A stretch of 64,000 bases of DNA. Origin: Butyrivibrio sp. AE3004 (GTDB lineage: Bacteria > Bacillota > Clostridia > Lachnospirales > Lachnospiraceae). The stretch covers positions 2,232,001 to 2,296,000 of the forward strand of contig NZ_JNLQ01000002.1 of NCBI RefSeq assembly GCF_000703165.1. The letters are read 5' to 3'. Both the position numbers and the translations under genes were made by a program. Shown here in pieces: positions 1-9,400 of the stretch (positions within the stretch are counted from its first letter, which is position 1; the number at the start of each line of letters is the position of its first letter). The notes beneath the pieces were generated by a model, which was given only the letters and a program-made list of their open reading frames with translations, was not told the origin of the DNA and searched no databases.

Positions 1-440
1 TTTGATCTCGCCATCTCGATTCCCAGCATATCCATGGTCTTCTTGAACTCTGTTCTGTCTTCGCCACGCTCAATGGCATCAACCTGAACGCCTATAACCT
101 TGACGTTATATTTATCAAGCACACCTGCCTTATAAAGCTCCGAACACAAATTAAGACCAGATTGTCCTCCCAAATTGGGCAAAAGGGCATCCGGTCTTTC
201 TTTTTCAATTACAGCCGCTACGCGGTCAACATTTAAGGGTTCAATATAAGTCCTGTCAGCCATCTCCGGGTCAGTCATAATAGTAGCCGGATTGGAATTC
301 ACCAGGACGATCTCATATCCAAGACTTCTAAGTGCCTTGCACGCCTGAGTACCTGAATAGTCAAATTCGCAAGCCTGTCCGATAACGATAGGACCTGAGC
401 CGATAATGAGTACTTTGTGTATATCTGTTCTCTGTGCCAT
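1..440 (-). CDS. carB: Carbamoyl-phosphate synthase large subunit (5' part, cut by window edge)
   Basis: This is the N-terminal 146 residues of the large subunit that makes carbamoyl phosphate from glutamine-derived ammonia, bicarbonate and ATP for pyrimidine and arginine synthesis. The start [20 protein letters not shown], followed by [18 protein letters not shown] and [18 protein letters not shown], is the classic CarB N-terminal ATP-grasp opening. The ATG at 440 is preceded by a GGAG site about 6 bases upstream. The rest of the gene lies left of the window. The usual small-subunit gene carA is not upstream; nagB is there instead, 118 bp away on the same strand. Confidence 0.95.
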   Translation of the reverse strand, partial: MAQRTDIHKVLIIGSGPIVIGQACEFDYSGTQACKALRSLGYEIVLVNSNPATIMTDPEMADRTYIEPLNVDRVAAVIEKERPDALLPNLGGQSGLNLCSELYKAGVLDKYNVKVIGVQVDAIERGEDRTEFKKTMDMLGIEMARS

Positions 441-558
441 GTTCATCTCCATTCCTTGTTATTTGTTAAAACCACTACAAATTTTATTATCAGGAAGCAA
501 AGAAAACAAGTGGGAAATTTATTCAATTACAGATATACTGATTTAGTTGTTTTTTATT

Positions 559-1284
559 CTAAAGTAAATAAAGCGCATCCTCATCTCCGATAATCGTGCA
601 ATCTGAGTGAAGCTGGAGTATTGACGCAGGAATCCCCGGGGTTATTGGCCAAAGAAGCGCTTTTTGCAAAATTGCAGCTTTACCTGATCCGGAAGCTAAA
701 AGGACAATCTTTTTTGCCTGAAAAATAGTCTTAATTCCAATGGTTATGGCTTTTTTCGGAACATCCTTTTTGTCATCAAAAAATCTCTTATTGGATATAA
801 TGGTACTCTCTGCAAGCGTAACTACATGAGTGGACGGTATAAAGGCTTCTCCGGGTTCATTAAAGCCTATATGCCCGTCTGTCCCTATTCCAAGAATCTG
901 AAGATCTATTCCGCCTATATTTTCTATTATTTTCTCGTAGTCTTTGCAAACCTTTTCCGTATCAGTATCTGCACCGTCGGGGATATAGATATTCTCCTTG
1001 CTGATATTTACATGCCTAAAAAATTTTTCGTGCATAAAATAGTTATAGCTTTGAGGATTATCCCTTGATAGCCCAACGTACTCATCAAGATTGACCGTTC
1101 TTGTTTCAGAAAAATCAATGTCGCCTTTATTGTACAGTTCTATAAGATACTCATACATACCGATAGGTGTCGACCCTGTAGCCAGTCCAAGGACAGAGTT
1201 ATTTTTTTTACTTATCTGGTCAAGCACCATGTTGGCTGCTGCCCTGCTCATTTCCTGATAATTCTCTGCTCTGTGGATTTTCAT
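559..1284 (-). CDS. nagB: Glucosamine-6-phosphate deaminase
   Basis: NagB converts glucosamine 6-phosphate to fructose 6-phosphate and ammonia, the committed cytoplasmic step of amino-sugar catabolism. The 241-residue length is normal for the family. Recognisable motifs are LATGSTPIGMYEYL near residue 34 (phosphate loop), NLDEYVGL near residue 65 and GIGTDGHIGFNEPG near residue 132 (catalytic Asp/His region). The start ATG at 1284 has only a weak GGGG site upstream. It is followed by carB on the same strand after a 118 bp gap and preceded by a terminator for the lipoprotein gene, so it probably has its own promoter between 1285 and 1370. Confidence 0.95.
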   Translation of the reverse strand: MKIHRAENYQEMSRAAANMVLDQISKKNNSVLGLATGSTPIGMYEYLIELYNKGDIDFSETRTVNLDEYVGLSRDNPQSYNYFMHEKFFRHVNISKENIYIPDGADTDTEKVCKDYEKIIENIGGIDLQILGIGTDGHIGFNEPGEAFIPSTHVVTLAESTIISNKRFFDDKKDVPKKAITIGIKTIFQAKKIVLLASGSGKAAILQKALLWPITPGIPASILQLHSDCTIIGDEDALYLL

Positions 1285-1373
1285 CTGTCAATACCCCGAT
1301 CTGCATCCTTTCATCAAACAAAGGTTATTTCCTACATCGTAGTCCAAAGCTGTTTTCATAAAAAAATAATTTA

Positions 1374-1406
1374 AGGGTCAAAAGAAAGTTATGACCTTTT
1401 GACCCT
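1374..1406 (-). terminator. Rho-independent terminator after the lipoprotein gene
   Basis: An 11 bp perfect stem (AGGGTCAAAAG paired with CTTTTGACCCT) sits 15 bases past the stop of the lipoprotein gene. In the minus direction it is followed by a T-rich run (TTAAATTATTTTTTT). Confidence 0.8.
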
Positions 1407-1421
1407 ATTTTAAAAACAAAA

Positions 1422-3194
1422 TCAGTTCAATTGACTGTAAAAGCTATCAATATTCTCTTCCGGAAGCTTAACAGGATCCCATCCGTAATCCTTAAATTGT
1501 GTTATGGAAAGCTTGTTTGCAGCAACGTAATTTGCAATTATCTGAGCTCTTATCTCGTCCTGCTTTTCACCGTCACTATAGACTTTCATAAACTCGTCGT
1601 AATGATCCCCGAAAATCTTCTTTGCCGAAGGTGTAAAGTCAGAACCATCTTCAACGAGTTCAATATCGGTTACTTCATATCCGGCATCAGTGTTCTTTAA
1701 ATGCATGCATCCGGGATATGAACCTCCGGATACCATTTCAAGAGTATCTCCCTTAAGCTCATAATTATAGTATTTAAAATCACCATAGACCTTTATGTCA
1801 TCTTTATCGCTTTCATCCTCTGCTACAATAATGGGGCAGGGAATACCCACATCAGCCTTTTCATAATCACCTGAAAAGGTAGTTATTATGTACTTGTATA
1901 ATACAGAATAAAATGCTTCCGGTCCCGGATATTCATAAGCGGGAATTTTTGCCTCAGATGCTTCTACAGCCTCTTCATTTTCCGCAAGTCCCTTAGCATC
2001 CTCATTCTTTGAAAGCGGCGTAAAGTCGAATTTCACATAATTATCTGTTATACCTGCAACACCTTCATCGAATTCTTTTTCTGTGATGCTCTCATATTTA
2101 TCTGGCTCATATGCCTTAAACCATGGCTCGTTCTCGTTTTCGTATCCATCATATTTATAGCTGTACTGAAGAATCATCTCTGTATCATTGGATGAAATAC
2201 CATACAGATCAAAACCGCTCTGTGCTGCTCCGCCTGACCATTCATTAGCTATGAAATGATTATCATCGTTATAATATCTGTTCCTTGCTCCGCCTGATAC
2301 TACAAAGGCAGGCTTGTGGTCAACAATTGTATAAATGTCGTAAGCAATGGTGTTATCTCCGCCATCTAACGGTCCAATAAACATCTCATCAATTCCGTCA
2401 ACATTTACATCCGCAAAAGCATAGCCGATTCCATCAAGTCCCTGTCCGTCATCAGCAATGGCAATATTGTAAAATTCAGGAGAAATATTTTCTCTCTCAA
2501 GCTTGTCTGCATCCCATCCTTCAGTAACAGCCTTCACATACTTTGCAAGAACAGTATTATAGAGATCCGCTCCCTTCATTCCTGCGCCTTCAGCATAAGT
2601 AAAGCCGTTAACACCTGTAATGGAGCTTAGAATAGCACTTTCGGCTTCGTCAAGCTTTTTGAAATCCTCCGGCTCATCTTCAAGGTTATAATCCCACTGA
2701 ATTTCAGACGGCATGCATTTTATCACATCATAGACTTCACCATCTTCATTTGAAATCTCACCGAGTTTTGTAAACGGGCCGCCCGCATACTCTTTCGGAT
2801 CTGCAACAGCCCAGATTCCTACCTCATATCCTCCGAATCCGGCATCAAGTGATTCCTTATGAAAAACGTCTATCTTGTCATCTGTTACATCAACCTTGAC
2901 AATATCCTTAAGTTCATCAGGAATTGTGATCTCAAATATTTTGTTTGAATATTTACCGGACTGAGCTTCTGCATCAGCTGCCTCTTCCGTAGCAGTGGCT
3001 TCTTCTGCTTCCTCACTGCTCTCTGCCTCAGCACTGTCACTTTCTGCGTTATCAGTACTTGCTTCTTCTGCAGGATCAACCAACTGAGTATTGTCGGCTG
3101 TACCCGGTCCTGAATTGGTATCCGGAGTCGCACTGCTACAGCCGGTTATTCCTACCATCAGACATAACATTGTTGCTACAATTCTTTTTTTCAT
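1422..3194 (-). CDS. Predicted lipoprotein with acidic linker (unknown function)
   Basis: This is a secreted lipoprotein of about 590 residues that I cannot assign to a function. The N-terminus MKKRIVATMLCLMVGITGC is a lipoprotein signal peptide with the modified cysteine in ITGC. It is followed by an 80-residue linker rich in Asp, Glu, Ala and Ser. A DVNVDGIDEMF stretch resembles the Asp-rich calcium-binding loops common in Lachnospiraceae lipoproteins. The start at 3194 is chosen over an in-frame ATG 18 bases upstream, because the upstream codons ATGAGGAGG are themselves the Shine-Dalgarno sequence for the 3194 ATG. The gene lies 52 bp downstream of the chemoreceptor and may be co-transcribed with it. 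No catalytic motif is evident. Confidence 0.8.
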   Translation of the reverse strand: MKKRIVATMLCLMVGITGCSSATPDTNSGPGTADNTQLVDPAEEASTDNAESDSAEAESSEEAEEATATEEAADAEAQSGKYSNKIFEITIPDELKDIVKVDVTDDKIDVFHKESLDAGFGGYEVGIWAVADPKEYAGGPFTKLGEISNEDGEVYDVIKCMPSEIQWDYNLEDEPEDFKKLDEAESAILSSITGVNGFTYAEGAGMKGADLYNTVLAKYVKAVTEGWDADKLERENISPEFYNIAIADDGQGLDGIGYAFADVNVDGIDEMFIGPLDGGDNTIAYDIYTIVDHKPAFVVSGGARNRYYNDDNHFIANEWSGGAAQSGFDLYGISSNDTEMILQYSYKYDGYENENEPWFKAYEPDKYESITEKEFDEGVAGITDNYVKFDFTPLSKNEDAKGLAENEEAVEASEAKIPAYEYPGPEAFYSVLYKYIITTFSGDYEKADVGIPCPIIVAEDESDKDDIKVYGDFKYYNYELKGDTLEMVSGGSYPGCMHLKNTDAGYEVTDIELVEDGSDFTPSAKKIFGDHYDEFMKVYSDGEKQDEIRAQIIANYVAANKLSITQFKDYGWDPVKLPEENIDSFYSQLN

Positions 3195-3246
3195 ATTGCT
3201 TATCCTCCTCATAAGACTTATTCATAACTAATATATACATATTAGA

Positions 3247-4668
3247 TTATTTATACAAACATTCTGCCATCCTTGCTATCTCATCCGCTGATGCATGAAG
3301 TTCTTCTATAGTTGCATTTATGGTACTCATCTCATCGTTTTCTTTTTCTATGCTCTCTGTGATCTGATTGATTTTTATAAGTATATCCTTAACAGAATCA
3401 TTTATATTACCAAGCTGCTCTGCAATGTTACCAGTTGTATCCTTTGTTGAGGTTGCAAGAGACTGAACTTCAGTTGCAACTACCGCAAAACCTTTTCCTG
3501 CTTCTCCGGCCCTTGCTGCTTCTATAGAAGCATTGAGCGAAAGCAGATTGGTCTGGGTGGCGATACTCTGAATGCTCTCAATAATATGCATTGAAGCTCC
3601 AACCACGCCTTCGATCGTGTTTGCTGCCTCTGTCACTTCTTCCTGTCTTGCAGAGACATCATGCATCTGACTTGTAGCTCTTTCCACATTATCAGCTATA
3701 TCCGCTATACCCTCACGAAGTGATTCGATATTAGGTTTCATCTGCTCTTTAAACTGGACTCTCTTTTCTTTTTGCTCGGAAATATCAAGAATAGTACCGG
3801 CTGCCATAAGCGGTTTTCTGTCAGGTGACCACACCACATAACTTGATGCACGAACCCACACATAATGATTGTCCTTATGGCGTATCCTGTACTCCATATC
3901 AAAAACAGTATTTCCCGAAGGATCGGAAAGCTGTCTGCCCATAGCTTCAGAAGCCGCAGCGACATCATCCGGATGGATCTTGGTGATCCACGAGTTCATA
4001 ATATCCGGAAAATCGGCTGAATGAGGTTCATAACCAAGAATTCTCTTAAACTGATGTGAAAAGACCATTGGCGAGTTTATGTCATCAATCGCATACTTCG
4101 TCAGGTCCATACTCCAGCTGCCCTCAAGCATCATTTTATCGACTGCTCTTCTGCGCCTTGTGTCATGCTCCAATGCAGCAGCATTTTTCACCTGCTCGTC
4201 TATATCAGAAAAAGTACCTATAAATTCCTTGGGTTTTCCGCCTTTAAATCTTATGCATTCTCCCGCAGCATGGTACCACTTATACTCCCCTGACTTTGTA
4301 AGTAGTCTGTAATCAATATCAAATTTGGTCCTGCCTGATTTATCTGCAGCCGCAGCACCGAATGCAGCAAATACATCCGCTGCTTCATCAGGATGAATAA
4401 GCCCGCCCAGTGCTTCAATGGTATCGGGAAGTTCCTGCCTGTTGTAACCAAGCATTCTTCTGAATTCATCTGAATACTCAACACCTGTCTGGTTTCCTGC
4501 AGTATCATAAAAGCATTTCCAAATCCCCAGATGCGTGCTGTTATTTACAGCATCAAGTTCATCCTCACTTTCCTTAAGACGTTCCTTTAATTTTGCAACA
4601 TCAGCTTCAAGTTCCTCAATTCGTGCATCATTCTCAAACTGCTCTTCTTTTTTCCCAAACAAAAACAT
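3247..4668 (-). CDS. Soluble PAS-PAS methyl-accepting chemotaxis protein
   Basis: This is a cytoplasmic chemoreceptor of 473 residues. It has an N-terminal coiled coil (about residues 12-40), then two PAS sensor domains (about 45-165 and 180-300), each with the GYxxxE...IHPDD pattern typical of PAS_3 folds. A shortened receptor signalling domain follows (about 310-473). The hairpin tip contains [20 protein letters not shown] and GKGFAVVA, which bind CheA/CheW. No membrane segment is present, so it should sense an internal cue such as redox state or a bound small molecule. The start at 4668 has a strong GAGGGGG site. There is no C-terminal CheR/CheB tether peptide. Confidence 0.9.
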   Translation of the reverse strand: MFLFGKKEEQFENDARIEELEADVAKLKERLKESEDELDAVNNSTHLGIWKCFYDTAGNQTGVEYSDEFRRMLGYNRQELPDTIEALGGLIHPDEAADVFAAFGAAAADKSGRTKFDIDYRLLTKSGEYKWYHAAGECIRFKGGKPKEFIGTFSDIDEQVKNAAALEHDTRRRRAVDKMMLEGSWSMDLTKYAIDDINSPMVFSHQFKRILGYEPHSADFPDIMNSWITKIHPDDVAAASEAMGRQLSDPSGNTVFDMEYRIRHKDNHYVWVRASSYVVWSPDRKPLMAAGTILDISEQKEKRVQFKEQMKPNIESLREGIADIADNVERATSQMHDVSARQEEVTEAANTIEGVVGASMHIIESIQSIATQTNLLSLNASIEAARAGEAGKGFAVVATEVQSLATSTKDTTGNIAEQLGNINDSVKDILIKINQITESIEKENDEMSTINATIEELHASADEIARMAECLYK

Positions 4669-4844
4669 AAGAACCCCCTCTATAGCAAACGAACATCGTA
4701 TCGTATATGCATAGAAAGCAGCCTGTTACCGCATAATAATGCAGGTTGGCCTGATAGGCTAAGTATACTATATGAGGTTTTAATTGACTTTATTTTTTAA
4801 AATATTTAATCAAAATATTAGAATTTTTATGAAATAATTATTCT

Positions 4845-4891
4845 AAAAAAAGAGCCCCGCCTCAGATAAAACATTATCTAAAGCAAAGCTC
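4845..4891 (-). terminator. Rho-independent terminator of gltBD
   Basis: A 16 bp stem with several G-U pairs (GAGC at 4888-4891 pairing with GCTC at 4852-4855 as its base) lies just past the gltD stop. In the minus direction it is followed by seven T residues (4845-4851). Confidence 0.85.
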
Positions 4892-4898
4892 AATTATG

Positions 4899-6386
4899 TT
4901 AATTTGTATATCCCATCAGATATTCATCTACTTCCTTTGCACAGGCTCTTCCTTCTGCGATAGCCCATACAACAAGTGACTGGCCACGTCTCATGTCACC
5001 TGCGGAAAACAGTTTTGTACCCTGAACATGGTAGCTGTCCTCTGAAGTCACAACTGTTCCTCTCTGACACTTCTTTAATGAAAACTCATCTGCTGAGTAA
5101 TCCTCGCAGCCAATGAACCCCGCTGCAATTAGAAGAAGGTCACATTTGATGTTTTTCTCGGAACCGGGGACCTCTGTAAGCTTGCCATCCTTGAAGGTTA
5201 CCTTAACTGTTTCGATCTGCCTGATAGCACCCTTTTTATCGGTTGTAACGCTTTTAACCGTAGTCTCAAAAACTCTGGGATCACTTCCAAATACGTGGAT
5301 TGCTTCCTCATGGCCATAGTCCGTTTTAAGAGTCTTTGGCCATTCGGGCCAGGGGTTATTTGCAGCTCTTTGGACAGGAGGCTTAGGCATCATTTCAAGC
5401 GCAGTAACGCTTTTCGCACCATGTCTTATGACTGTTCCGATGCAGTCATTACCCGTATCGCCGCCACCTACAATAACAACGTTTTTACCCTTGGCATCAA
5501 TATAACCGCCCTGATCCTTAAGAGCATCTACGGTAATATCCTTTGCCTTCATAAGTGCCTTGGTTGTATGTGTAAGAAAATCAACCGCGTTGTAAACACC
5601 CTTTATTTTTTCAGGATCGGCAACGGGTAACGGTCTTTCCTTTTTAGCACCACAGCATAAAACAACGGCATCAAACTTTGAAAGCAGTTCACTACCCTTC
5701 TTTGTTTTTCCTACATCGGTGCCTGTGTGGAATACCACTCCCTCAGCTTCCATCAGTGCTCTTCTGCGTTTAATAACTCTCTTGTCCAGCTTCATATTGG
5801 GAATACCGTACATCAAAAGTCCGCCTATCTCATCTTCTCTTTCAAAGACCTCGACACTGTGTCCTCTGTGGTTTAATTCATCCGCAACGGCAAGTCCTGA
5901 TGGACCGCTTCCCACAACCGCAATTTTCTTTCCGCTTCTGATCCTTGGAATCAGGGGCTTCATATACCCCTTTTCAAAGGCTGTCTCAACAAGGAAAAGC
6001 TCGTTATCATGAACAGTAACCGCATCTCCGTTTTGTCCGCACATGCATGCTTTTTCGCAAAGAGCAGGGCATACACGTCCTGTAAATTCAGGGAAGTTAC
6101 TGGTCTTATGAAGTCTTGCAAAAGCGTGTTCTTCATGCCCCTTATATATCTCATCGTTCCACTCGGGTATCAGGTTGTGCAAAGGACAACCTGTTACCAT
6201 TCCGGAAAGATTCATTGCTGACTGACAAAAGGGTACACCACAGTCCATGCATCTTGCTGCCTGTTCACGGCGCTTTGCTGTATCCAGCGGCTTGTGAAAT
6301 TCTTCAAAGCTCTTGATCCTCTCCTTGGGCGGAATATCAATATTGTTTGTTCTTTTATATTCTAAAAATCCTGTTTCTTTTCCCAT
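4899..6386 (-). CDS. gltD: Glutamate synthase small (beta) subunit
   Basis: GltD supplies NADPH electrons to GltB for making glutamate from glutamine and 2-oxoglutarate. The 495-residue length is typical. The N-terminal Fe-S region has CMDCGVPFCQ and CPLHNLIPEWN. The FAD site VAVVGSGPSGLAVADEL lies near residue 155 and the NAD(P)H site VVIVGGGDTGNDC near residue 305. The C-terminal FAD contact is FSAGDMRRGQSLVVWAI. It lies 33 bp downstream of gltB on the same strand with a good AAGGAG site and is the last gene before a strong terminator. Confidence 0.97.
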   Translation of the reverse strand: MGKETGFLEYKRTNNIDIPPKERIKSFEEFHKPLDTAKRREQAARCMDCGVPFCQSAMNLSGMVTGCPLHNLIPEWNDEIYKGHEEHAFARLHKTSNFPEFTGRVCPALCEKACMCGQNGDAVTVHDNELFLVETAFEKGYMKPLIPRIRSGKKIAVVGSGPSGLAVADELNHRGHSVEVFEREDEIGGLLMYGIPNMKLDKRVIKRRRALMEAEGVVFHTGTDVGKTKKGSELLSKFDAVVLCCGAKKERPLPVADPEKIKGVYNAVDFLTHTTKALMKAKDITVDALKDQGGYIDAKGKNVVIVGGGDTGNDCIGTVIRHGAKSVTALEMMPKPPVQRAANNPWPEWPKTLKTDYGHEEAIHVFGSDPRVFETTVKSVTTDKKGAIRQIETVKVTFKDGKLTEVPGSEKNIKCDLLLIAAGFIGCEDYSADEFSLKKCQRGTVVTSEDSYHVQGTKLFSAGDMRRGQSLVVWAIAEGRACAKEVDEYLMGYTN

Positions 6387-6419
6387 GATATATATAATTC
6401 TCCTTGATAAATTATGTTG

Positions 6420-9400
6420 TTATGCCAGTTCCTTGAACGCTTCAAGAACTGCATTGTCGTGGCTTATTCCCTGTTCCTCATATTTTCCGATTGCTGTAAG
6501 CATCTTCTGATAATCATTTGGAACTATCTTTTTGAAGTCGGGAATAAAGCTCTCAAAGTTATCAAGAATCTCTTTTCCGTATTCTGAGTCTGTTTCCTTT
6601 ACATAATCCTCAAGTATAGCTTTTAATTCCGCAATATCGTATTTCTCGGTAAGTTCATATAGTGAAGCCATGTCCTTATTCATTCTAAGGTAAAGAGTGT
6701 GCTCTTTATCGAGGACGTATGCTATTCCTCCGCTCATACCGGCTGCAAAATTTTTACCTGTCATGCCAAGTACAACCGCTCTTCCACCGGTCATATACTC
6801 AAGTCCGTGGTCTCCGCAGCCCTCTGATACAGCTATTGCCCCCGAGTTTCTTACACAGAATCTCTCGCCGGCAACACCGCAGATATAGGCCTTACCTTCT
6901 GTTGCTCCGTAAAGCGCAACATTTCCGACTATGATATTTTCATGAGCCTTATAGGTAGCTTTCTCTGAAGGTCTTACAATTACCTTTCCGCCTGAAAGTC
7001 CTTTTCCGAATCCGTCATTGGCATCACCGTAGAGCTTTAAGGTTACACCCTTAGGAAGGAATGCACCAAAGGACTGTCCACCACCGCCGCAAGCTGTCAC
7101 CTTGATTGAATCCTCGGCAAGACTGTTTCCAAATTCAGCAGTAACCCTGCTTCCCAGAAGCGTTCCAAAGCTTCTGTCTGTACTTGAGATATCAACGCTG
7201 ATGCTCATCTTGTCCTTATCCTTTTCATATGCGGGGATCAGCACTCTGGCATCCAGGGTCTTTTCAAGTTCAAAGTTATATACATCTTTTTCATCAAAAT
7301 GAGAGCCTTCTCTTCCGGCATAATCACTATTTAAAAGTCTGCCAAGGTCAGCTGCATATCTGCGGTTCTTGATGCTGTTTGCAGCAAGCTCCATACCTGC
7401 GAAAGCACTCTCTCCTTGGCCTGCTTTTCCTTTTATTCCAGAGCCGTCTCTCATCCTCAGGCAATCCGTTCTTCCTACCATGTCGGTAAGTTTTCTGAAT
7501 CCAAGTTCACTCATGATCTCACGAAGCTGTCTTGCAACAAAAAGCATGAAGTTCATTACATATTCGGGCTTACCTGCAAATCTCTTCCTGAGCTCCTCGT
7601 TCTGGGTGGCAATACCTACAGGACAGGTATCCTTGGAGCAAACTCTCATCATCATGCATCCCATACATACAAGAGGAGCAGTTGCAAAACCGAATTCCTC
7701 AGCGCCAAGGAGAGCTGCTATTGCTACATCACGACCTGTCATTAGCTTACCGTCGGTTTCCAGAACAACTCTGCTTCTAAGACCGTTATCCAGAAGTGAC
7801 TGGTGTGCTTCACTTACTCCAAGCTCCCAGGGAAGTCCTGCATGGTGTACCGAAGATGAAGGTGCTGCTCCTGTTCCTCCATCATACCCTGATACCAGGA
7901 TTACCTGAGCGCCGGCTTTTGCAACACCTGATGCAATAGTTCCAACGCCTGCTTCAGAAACGAGCTTAACAGATATCCTTGCCTTGTCATTTGCGTTTTT
8001 AAGGTCGTAGATCAGCTGTGCAAGGTCCTCTATTGAATAAATATCATGGTGTGGGGGTGGAGATATAAGAGCTACTCCCGGCGTTGAGAAACGTGTTGCC
8101 GCAACCCAGGGATAAACCTTTTTACCGGGCAGATGTCCACCTTCACCGGGCTTTGCACCCTGTGCCATCTTTATCTGAATCTCCTGTGCACTCTGAAGGT
8201 ATCCGCTTGATACCCCGAATCTTCCGGATGCTACCTGCTTAACTGCGCTGTTTCTTTCTGTTCCAAAACGGGATACATCCTCTCCACCTTCACCTGTATT
8301 GGATTTTCCTCCAAGTCGGTTCATGGCAATCGCAAGAGTTTCGTGCGCTTCCTTTGAAAGTGAACCATATGACATGGCACCTGTCTGGAAACGCTTCACA
8401 ATACTCTCCTCGCTCTCTACTTCTTCAAGTGGTACCGGTTTATCCGCAGGAACGAAGGAAAGCAGTGCCCTCAGTGTGTGAGGTCTGTTCTCATCATCAA
8501 CCATATTGGTGTATTCCTTGAACCTCTCATAATCTCCCTCACGAACTGCACGCTGAAGAGTAACTATGGTCTTTGGACTGTACATATGGTCTTCTTTATC
8601 GTTTCCGCTTCTTAGTGAATGGAAGCCGATTGAATCAAGTGTAGTATCAGATGAAAGCCCTAATGGATCAAAGGCCTTGTTGTGTCTGAACTCCACATCC
8701 TCTCCGATTTCCTTTATACCGATTCCGCCAACTCTGCTGGTGGTGCCGGTAAAGTATTTATCTACCAGCTCTTTTGATAAGCCCATTGCCTCAAAAATTC
8801 TCGCTGACTGATAGGACTGAAGGGTTGAAATACCCATCTTTGCAGCAATCTTTACCACGCCTCCCAAAAGAGCTTTGTTGTAATCTGCAATCGCTGTGTG
8901 GTAATCCTTATCAAGAATTCCTATATCAATAAGTTCAGCAATGCATTCCTGCGCAAGATAAGGCTGAATTGCACGTGCACCAAATCCCAGAAGTGTAGCA
9001 ATCTGATGAACATCTCTGGGCTCACCACTCTCAAGAATAATTGATACTGCCGTACGCTTTTTAGTTCTTACCAGATGCTGCTCAACTGCCGATACTGCAA
9101 GAAGTGAGGGTATAGGCATGTGGTTTTCATCAACTCCTCTGTCTGAAAGAATTATGATATTTACACCGTCAGAGGCTGCTCTGTCAACTGAAATACACAG
9201 CTGTTCAAGTGCTCTCTCAACCGGGGTGTTCTTATAATAAAGAAGAGATATTTTTCTGACATGAAATCCGGGCTGGTCAAGTGCCTCAATCTTCATCAGA
9301 TCAACACCTGTAAGAATGGGGTTATTTACCTCCAAAACTCTGCAGTTGTCGCTCTTTTCCTTCAAAAGATTTCCGTCAGATCCGATATAAACCGTTGTAT

